Positions 56,290 to 64,000 of a DNA stretch of 64,000 nt are shown here, one piece after another. The DNA is from Brasenia schreberi. Its lineage: Eukaryota; Streptophyta; Magnoliopsida; Nymphaeales; Cabombaceae. Position 1 is the stretch's first letter. The number at the start of each line of letters is the position of its first letter. The DNA is taken from NCBI GenBank assembly GCA_036023115.1, contig JAYKKT010000049.1, positions 372,001 to 436,000 on the forward strand. Reading direction: 5' to 3'. Made by a program: the position numbers and the translations under genes. The notes below the pieces were generated by a model. That model saw nothing but the letters and a program-made list of their open reading frames with translations. It did no database searches and was not told the DNA's origin.

Positions 56290-58323
56290 TGTAAACACCC
56301 AAAAAATTTCTCAAAAAAATTAAACTTTTATAATTTCTGTCTTTTTAAAGAAAAATTACAGTTTTGGGTCTTTTAAGGGTTTTCAAATAAAGATACCTTA
56401 AACGAACTCATTTCCACACCGAAATTTTGTAGCGACCTCAAAATAAGGGTATATAACACTCCTCTCAAAAAAATCCAATTTTAACAAAGAGAAAAAAAAT
56501 GACTACTTTGTCCTTAAGTCCAAATTAGCAGGATTCTGCTTTTTCAAATGATTGCCTTCAAAGAAAGAATGATTTCAAATAAGTTTTTAAAGAAACAAAT
56601 GCAAATAAGACATTGGTAACCAAACCCAAAAATGTTTGCAAAATGTTAAATTTACAAAAACCTTTGAAATTCAAAAACAAATCAAATACAAACCAGACCT
56701 TAAAAACTCGCCCGATCGAAGATAGTCTTACTCCAATACCCTACACCCAAGGGTTAAAGTTGTTCAAGACCCTACACCCATCGAAAGGGTTAAAGCGGTC
56801 CAACACCCTACACCCAACAAAGGGTTAAAGTGATTGAAATATTAAAGACTAACTCACGGAGTGAAAGTATGTCACTCATGCAAACAAACATTGGGAATGA
56901 GACTCAATTGTTTTCCAAAAAGAATATTTGAAGATTTTATTAAAACTCTATATTTTCAAATATATCTCAAATAAAATGGTTTTAAATAATAAAAAAGAAA
57001 TATTTGAAATCATAAATGAAAAGATAATTAAGCAAAACTGAATTCCTAAAGGCAAGATCGAATGAAGCATCTAAATCAAGACTCGAAGGAGGGTCATCTT
57101 GAGTTCAAAATTCAAGTTGATCCTAATATAAGCCAAAAGAAGCTTACTCAAGCCAAGGTGGATTTAAGTCTCAAGTTCAAAGAACAAATGAAGACCACAC
57201 CAAAGTCAAGACTCGTTTAAGGCAAGCCACTAAGATCAAGTAAGGGGCGGGCTAGGGTGAGTGGAGCTCACCTAGCCAAGTCAAATAAAGGAATTGGTCC
57301 ATGTGGGTTGTACCAAGCCCACATGGGCTAAGAAGGGACCACCCTCCCAACCCACATGCACCCCATGTGTATGAATGGGCCAGTCATTTGGATAGGATTG
57401 GATTGGAGATGACCCAAAAAGCCCTAGAGTCCTCCCTTGAAATCTATAAAAGGGAACTTTGGGGCTGGGTTCAAGGCATGAAAAGAGCAATTAAGGAGGT
57501 GAAGAAAGAGAGGGAGAGATGGTGAGAAAGAAAGAGAGAAAGAGAGAGAGAGGAAGAAGGAGGAGTCATCCCTTCCAAGGTCTTCCACATCCGTTGTCAA
57601 GGAAGACTCCATCACAAGGTCAATTTTTTGCCTCTCATTTGTTTTAATCTTTTTCTTTCTCTCATTCAATTAAAAGGGGTTGTAATAATGGAGCAATTGA
57701 CTCCCCCATGGATGTAATAGCTAGTTATGCTGCCAATTTTATTTAGTTACATTCATGCCTATTACTTGTTTAATTTCAAGTTTTTCCTACCTCTCTATAC
57801 ATTATAATCCCTTATATCTTCTAATCCCCTCTATGCTTAAGCTATAAATATATTTCAATTAATTTCCTTAAGTCATTTACTTTGAAATTGTTGTGATTTG
57901 TTTTTAAATTTTATATACTGAATCCTCACACACAAACTCACATATAATAAAATTTTCAAGAATTTTACGATCATGCAGACACGTAAATAAAATTGGGAAA
58001 AATCGGGTAAATATAAAATTAAATCTGTACAGTTTGTGTTTCATGTGATAGAGGTTGGGTTATCATCTCATAACTTTGTCTGCAGTGATTCAATTTTATT
58101 TAAACCTGTTTCATTAGAAATCTGACATGTATAGCTTTCCAGCAAGACTAAATTAATAAATATTGGATATCTATGTACGGAGATACAATCATTTTTCTAA
58201 GCTTCTAGATTTCTGTCACAGATCAGTCCCGAACGCTTGAGTAGAAGCAAATGTTTGATTTAATTCTATACAATCACAATACCAAAAATTAGAATAAAAA
58301 TATTTCTGAATCTCCATACTTGT
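56290..58323 (+). repeat. LTR-like unit A of LARD-2
   Basis: It begins TGTAAACACCCAAAAAATTT, as do the LARD-1 LTRs. A TATA box (TCTATAAAAGGG) lies near 57444, followed by a GA-rich leader (57505-57560). The AAAAGGGGTTGTAATAATGG word is near 57670 and a TAATCCCCTCTATGCTTAAGC word near 57822. It is followed directly by a second LTR start at 58324. The end dinucleotide is not clear. Confidence 0.6.
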
Positions 58324-59460
58324 TGTAAACACCCTAAATAAATTTTATAAAAACACTTTGAATTTCGAAAATTCACTTATTTGAACCCTTGCTTTAAATC
58401 AAGAATTTTTCATAAAAACCTCAAATGGAGATTTTTGAAATTCCCAAATCAACAAAGAGCTTCATGCAAATATGGCTCCAGTACACAAGGACAACTAGGC
58501 CAAGCTTGACTCAATAGGATCGAAGAAGGGCACAAGACCACACCTTACTAACCTTGAAGATCGTGAGTTGCACTAGGTTCATTTGGCTACACCAAGAGAG
58601 GGCTAGGGTCAATCTGAGGATGCCCCAACCTATGAACCAAATCAACTTATATCAAGCAAAGTAAGAAGTTATGTGATGAGCCACAAAGGAGTTCAATAAA
58701 AGTACCACATTAAGCCTAACCAAGTTCACTTGGAGGCACCTAGGTCCAACCAGCCATGCCTAGATGCACTTAATTTGAGTCAAGAACCAGCCTATACTAA
58801 AGGGGGACTACAAGGCCACGTGATTATCAATGCATGAGTTGGATTTAGGTCATGGAGCACCCGCCCAAAGAAAGACCTAGAAGAAGGCCCCCCTTGGCTT
58901 ATAAATATAGGCCAAGGGGGATGATTTCCAGCATCTTGAGCATTGGGAAGGTATCTTGGCTTGGAATTTCGTGAGCTTCCTCTAGGGAAGAGTGGAGAGT
59001 AGAGAAAAGGAGTGTAGAAAGGTAGGCAAGGGCTGCAATAGTTAGAGAGTTAGAGTGAGAAAAAGAGAGAAAAGAAAGGGAAGGTGAGAGTCGTGGGCTT
59101 CCATTGTGAGCCAATTTCTAGAAGGAATCAAGTAAGTATTCATCATCCATCATTCCTCCCTATTCTCTTCTTCACATTCAATTCAAAAGGGGTTGTATTA
59201 ATGGAGCATTATCTCCCCCCCATGATGTAATAAGAAGTAGATGTGATACAAATTTTTGATTCTTGCTTATGCACTATAATTGTTTGTGTTCTTGATTCTA
59301 CCTCTTTATATGTTATAAACATCCTATAATTCCTAATCCCCTTTATGCTTAAGCTAATATATATTTTCATTCTTTTTCCTTCAGTAATTTACTTTGGGAT
59401 ATTGTGTTGTCGTAATTTAAATTCAGGTGAGTTTGCATCACGTATGTTGTAAAAACAGAA
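58324..59460 (+). repeat. LTR-like unit B of LARD-2, tandem to unit A
   Basis: Starts TGTAAACACCCTAAATAAAT. TATA box TTATAAATATAGG near 58900; GA-rich leader 59000-59080; AAAAGGGGTTGTATTAATGG near 59187; TAATCCCCTTTATGCTTAAGC near 59334. These match unit A in order but at shorter spacing, so it is a second, internally deleted LTR copy. The end is approximate. Confidence 0.6.
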
Positions 59461-62071
59461 AATTTGATTTCAAAAACAATGTCAGATGAATGTAAAAGAA
59501 TACCCAAAAAACCAAATTGAGCCCAAAATCCGATGAAGGAAATGAGAATACAAATACGGCAAGTGTTGAGATTCAAACATCTGACCTTTCTAATCATCCA
59601 AACCCCCATTTTTTCATTAAAAAATAAATAAAAAAATCATTTGGAAAGATAAAAAAAACTGAAAAATCTTCAAAAATCAAAGACATTTGAAAATTAAAAA
59701 CTAAAAATTTCGAAAATTAAAAGCGAAGTCAACATTTCTAGGCACATAAGTAGAGTGGGGCATGAGATTCACTTCACTCCTAAATTTTGAAAATCATTTG
59801 CTTCGATGGGTTCCACTCCCATGAGCACCACCTCACACATTTCTGAAAATACTAGAGAAAATGAATATTGCACATACATAGGCTTAGAGGATGAAATCCA
59901 AGACCTTGAAAAGCAACGGGAGCTCAAAGTCATACATGAGCTAGAGCAACCTCAGGACGCCTGCAAGGATGCTTGCTCTCACCATTAAAAGATAGACAAA
60001 CTAGAAAAAGGTATGTCCGAAACTCATTCTCCCATAAATGTCCTACTCGATCCTCCCCTTCATAATGTAGGATCGGTAAATCATTCATTGGATGCATCGA
60101 ATCACACTCATGCACCCACATACCCACAAAATGCGTTCAAGGATATGAATTTTTAAGGTGCGCCGAATGTACCACACCAAGAAAAAAAATTTCAAAAAGA
60201 AAATACATTTCAAAATTGGGTAGACATGGCTATTCCTAAGGCATGCATCGATATCCTAGGTACACCTAACCCTATCATACATAAACAAGTCTCCTTGAGC
60301 CTAGGTTTGCATCATAAACCCAAGCCTATGGCCGTGATTTTCCTAAATCTTTACAAATCCATCAAGGGACCGATCATAGTTTCCCTTAGAATTCATACCT
60401 CTCCAAATTATAAGGGATAAAGCATGTTTTCCCTTTGCACCCAAATAAACACAAGTCATCCACCCCTAGAGGTACAATGGGTTGCACCTAGGATTAATCC
60501 TATGCCGTCTAGGGTCACATATACCCTGAAGGCACCCAAGTCAAAGCCCAAGCCATCCAAACCTAGGGTTATGTATATGAATATGGTTTTGACCATAATT
60601 TAGAAGTGTGTGGCGGGTCAGCGGTGGCCACGCCAATAAGAACCACTCCTAGGGAAGCCCAAATCAGCTCTAGCCCATACCTCCAAACTCTTAGCCAAAC
60701 CAAATCATGTGTATATCCATGATATTGATGACACTCGATTCTAAGGCCATCCACTTTACAGAAAAATTTTCAAACTTAAGAAGCCTTGGAATATGATGTT
60801 GAACATGGGATATACACCGTATCAAGGTCTAGGAGCCCAAAGCCAAAGTAGGTTAGAGCCCATCCTACCTCTACCCAACCTAAATCAACATGAACTGGGA
60901 TACATCCCATCCATACCCCCTGAGTTACCACCTAAAACCACTTGGGTCAAGGGTGCCCTAGAACCCACTAACACCGAAACCTATGGCTTAGACCTCTTGT
61001 TTATAGTGTAATTCATGGTGTGTTCTTTGTAGGTTTGATGTAAGATCTCTCTTTTGAAAAAAAAATCAAAATTTTTTATATTTGGAAAAATAAAAAAAAA
61101 AATTGAAAAACTTTCAAAACCCAAAAATATTTGAAAAACCTGAAAATTCCAAAAAGAAAGTCTTTTACATTCATCCTTCTAGCATTTGTTTTAAAAAAGA
61201 TAAAAAAATTGAAAAATTCAAAAAATTCAAAAATATTGACCATGTATAAAGCTCATTTTTTATTTCCTCAAAACCCATGTATATGTTCAAACGAAAATCG
61301 TCTAAACCCATTGTTGACAACCCCACTTTCTTGCCTAATACTTCCCTAAAAATTTAAGCACTAGAGAATGATCAAAGCAAGGAGGAAAATCCCCTCATCC
61401 ATGAAGAAGATCAAGCCTCCGAGCTTCCCCAATTTCATAGAATCCTTGACTTGGAAAAAACTTCAAATTTCATAAGAGAGAATTTTCTAGAAGTCAATTT
61501 AGGCAGTGAACCTAACCCAAAATGCATTAAAGACTAGGATCATATCATGCAATGCTGAGAATTAAGATCATGCATGTCCTTCATATATCATATTGAAAAT
61601 CATTACATGTCACAATAGGGGTCGACAATAGTATATGAATGCTCATATCATTCCCTCCAAACTAGGGGCATTTAGAGTGTATTCCCTAAAAAGCCTTTCA
61701 TGGAGATTGAATATAGTCATCATCTTACAAAGCATGTATCTCCATCATATCATATGGAATACATTGTATATGTCATCATTCATTCATAAGAGGCCTACAT
61801 CTATTTGGTAAGTGGCAACCCATGTGGGATGGTTCCTATGTTGTAAGAGGAACTACCACAAAAATGCATATTGGTTGATTGATGTTGAGGGCAGAAATTT
61901 AGTAGACCCTATAAATGCCCAATACTTGAAAAAATATTATGTATAGGGCATATGCTAAATTCTTTCGAAAAGATTTTTAAAATGGGTCTCCTTTAAACTT
62001 CTTGAAAGAAGGATCAAGATGGATTGTATGGCTCTAAATGAGGAAATCAATGCTTTATGAAAAGTAGAATC
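59461..62071 (+). mobile_element. Internal region of LARD-2
   Basis: Homologous to 29461-32200. A gag-like piece (59806-60150), a Pro-rich piece (60226-61011, including LPNLNQHELGYIPSIPPELP) and a polyprotein C-terminal piece (61800-61940: FGKWQPMWDGSYVVRG, then stops) occur in the same order. The central pol domains are missing, as in LARD-1. A+T-rich tracts fill 61040-61240. Confidence 0.6.
59806..60150 (+). pseudogene. Gag-like frame of LARD-2
   Basis: MGSTPMSTTSHISENTRENE, YIGLEDEIQDLEKQRELK, VIHELEQPQ, then a stop after CSHH. It continues as KIDKLEKGMSETHS, parallel to 30122-30520. The matching open frame in two separate elements argues for former translation. No domain assignment. Confidence 0.5.
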
Positions 62072-62235
62072 AAAGTAAATTGCTGAAGGAAAAGAAATGA
62101 AAATATATATATATTAGCTTAAACATAGAGGGGATTAAGAATTATAGGATGTTTATAACATATAGAGAGGTAGAATTAAGAACACAAACAATTAGAGTGC
62201 ATAAGCAAGAATCGAAAATTTGTATCACATCTACT
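62072..62235 (-). repeat. Inverted LARD LTR fragment
   Basis: This stretch is the reverse complement of 59232-59398 (unit B). CAAAGTAAATTGCTGAAGGA, AGAGGGGATTAAGAATTATA and GCATAAGCAAGAATC match the complement of the LTR words. It lies directly downstream of the internal region, where a direct 3' LTR would be expected. Confidence 0.8.
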
Positions 62236-64000
62236 TCAAATACATCAAAATATGTTTAGGTTTGCAATGACTTTTGTAAAGTCTTTATTACACTATACTT
62301 AGATTTACTCAATCTACTTGAAAAGCATGACCTTTAAGATATAAGCCTAGAGGGTGGTTATATGTCTTGTTCAATATATTCAATTTTCAATAACCAACCA
62401 CACCCTCTCTTGTCAATAAATATGAGCACTCTATCTTTTTAGTGCCCGTCCACATACTATTTTCAATATCAATATTTTTACTCGTCTTATATTGATCACT
62501 CATTTCACACCCAAATCACACTTTTCTTGTTACACCTTTATTCTTCTAACAAAAAATAGCAATAACAATAATATGGTTTCTCCTAACATTTTTTAAATAT
62601 AAAATAAGGTCATTATGATTACTAAACACATCCTCTACCGTAAACACAAGCAAATAATCAAATCCATCACCCTTGCAGTAAACAAATGTCTCTTATACTA
62701 TATTAGCCAACCAATCAAAAAATACATATATGGTATACCATAATCAATTTTAGTCTCCTTATCAGTGGTATAACAAATATTTTTGTTAGTCATCATCTTT
62801 TCATAATCTAATCCACCATAAGTGCTTCCACTAGAATTGTTTGTCATTTGGATGGATGTAAGGTATGTATATACAAATATAATATGAAAGACGCAACTTA
62901 AATACATCTATTATTTGAGAGAGATGTAACCCAACCATATCTCTCATATGAGTGAGATGCAACCCACCTAAGAGAGATGCAACTCCACCACAACTCATCT
63001 AAGAGAGAGACGTTCCACTATGTCTCTCTCTTAAGTGAGATATGGTCGGGCCACAAGTCTCTTGAAAAGCAGATGAGTCATTTTTTCATCCAAAATTGTG
63101 AAACATTGTAAAAACCAAAAAATAATACAAAATACCAACACAAACCTTCAAAAGATTACAAAATAGTATAAAAGAATCAATTTTATATACCTTCTTCTTT
63201 TTCAATCTTTTTCTTCTTCCATTTTTTCTCATTCTTTCCTCTTTTATTTTTCTTTACAAGGTTTGTAAAATTATACTCACATGTTCTTTGACTATGATGA
63301 AAGCAATACTTATCCAAAACGAAACAAAATATCGATCGTTGGAGTAAAGAGAAGAGAATGCAATAATTGGGTGTGGAGAGGAAAGAGAAATTGCTCGTGA
63401 GTAATTTTGGTATTTTCAAAATTTAAGGTATGTCGATAGTAAAAAGGGTGTGCAAATAGTAATCCCCTTATTGTTTTAGAATCTATTTAAACACAAAATG
63501 AGGCTTTTGGGAAGTTGTTTGTTGTGACATATGAAGTGCCTTCCAAGGATGCCAGTTGCTATTAAGCTAGTTATATATTTATTTAAGCTTGTGTAATGTA
63601 TGATCTTTTATAAGTTCATGTTGAAAGATCCCATATTTTTATGGTTGTATGCTGCTTTGCAAAGCATACTTTACACCTTCTTCTTAAAGAAGTTTTATCT
63701 TTGGTAAAAGGGGGAAATGAGGTAAATAGAGCCCCAGTTTTAGAGACCATGTTCGTGTTAAAATCATAATCCCATTTAGGCTTATTGGCATTTCAAGTAG
63801 AGAGGACCCATTCAAAAGAGAATCTAGCATCTCATATGCATGCTTAATATGATCGACCATCCTTCTTTTGTGTCTTAACGATTAGCTAGAATGTAAGAAT
63901 GTAGTAAACGATACATTTGACCTTACAATTAGCCTTTCTTTTAGCTATTGACTTGAGAATAAACAATTCATGAAATATATAGAAACAATCATGAGCACAG
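62236..64000. other. A+T-rich spacer with a hairpin-forming tract
   Basis: No supported gene; short frames at 62907-62698 and 63419-63183 have no recognised domain. At 62915-63065 the words GAGAGATG(T/C)AAC and TCTCTC recur in both orientations. CCAACCATATCTC (62931-62943) faces GAGATATGGTCGG (63037-63049) as an imperfect inverted repeat. This may be a worn MITE. Confidence 0.4.

Noticed and set aside
57281..57669. Frames on both strands over the GA-rich leader of LARD-2 unit A
   Set aside because: Low-complexity Arg/Glu and Ser/Phe runs caused by a purine-rich LTR leader.
1..64000. CRISPR arrays, bacterial operons, rRNA or intact tRNA genes
   Set aside because: None found; tandem repeats here lack regular spacers, and tRNA-like boxes belong to SINEs.

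Overview
The window is nuclear DNA of a flowering plant. Spliced plant genes, plant-type Ty1/copia, Ty3/gypsy and RTE retrotransposons, hAT transposons and A+T-rich spacers all point that way, and there are no bacterial operons or organellar genes. I cannot name the species; a non-grass angiosperm with a repeat-rich genome fits. Only two host genes look intact: the last exon of a methyl-CpG-binding-domain protein (399-1202, +) and a four-exon gene with a KIX-like N-terminus (52831-50391, -). Everything between and beyond is layered, decayed mobile DNA.

Layout. 2.7-7.6 kb is a minus-strand copia relic carrying a tRNA-derived SINE, a candidate MITE and an RTE LINE. 8.9-9.9 and 20.8-22.0 kb are two copies of an unclassified repeat. 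10.3-20.5 kb holds parts of two copia families on the minus strand. The larger (copia B) keeps a 5' LTR, primer-binding site and polypurine tract, has a 390-bp tandem duplication in integrase, and its reverse transcriptase is split by a 1.55-kb DNA transposon with an 8-bp target-site duplication. That transposon carries two exons and the intron of a PMT11/12-like putative methyltransferase gene. 22.7-25.9 kb is a gypsy relic. 27.4-32.2 kb is a large, gene-poor gypsy-type element with a 2-kb LTR, and a relative occupies 56.3-62.2 kb.

33.2-40.44 kb is a readable nest. A plus-strand gypsy integrase is interrupted by a solo LTR with target duplication TGTGG, and the solo LTR is itself interrupted by a gag-protease-only LTR element. 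The integrase frame resumes at 40.3 kb. A second RTE LINE fragment follows on the minus strand.

44.4-49.8 kb is a hAT transposon with an exact 8-bp target duplication and a recognisable but broken transposase. It is split by an LTR element (one LTR with an adjoining tRNA-Met primer site). That element's interior is a string of host gene pieces in LTR orientation: cytochrome b5, ribosome recycling factor, and an ETR2/EIN4-type ethylene receptor (kinase plus receiver). With the PMT-carrying element, this is the most unusual content: two independent captures of host coding sequence, by different kinds of transposon, 30 kb apart.

All transposon reading frames seen carry stops or frameshifts, so nothing here looks autonomous. 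Assignments come from reading the sequence and family knowledge; no database search was possible.
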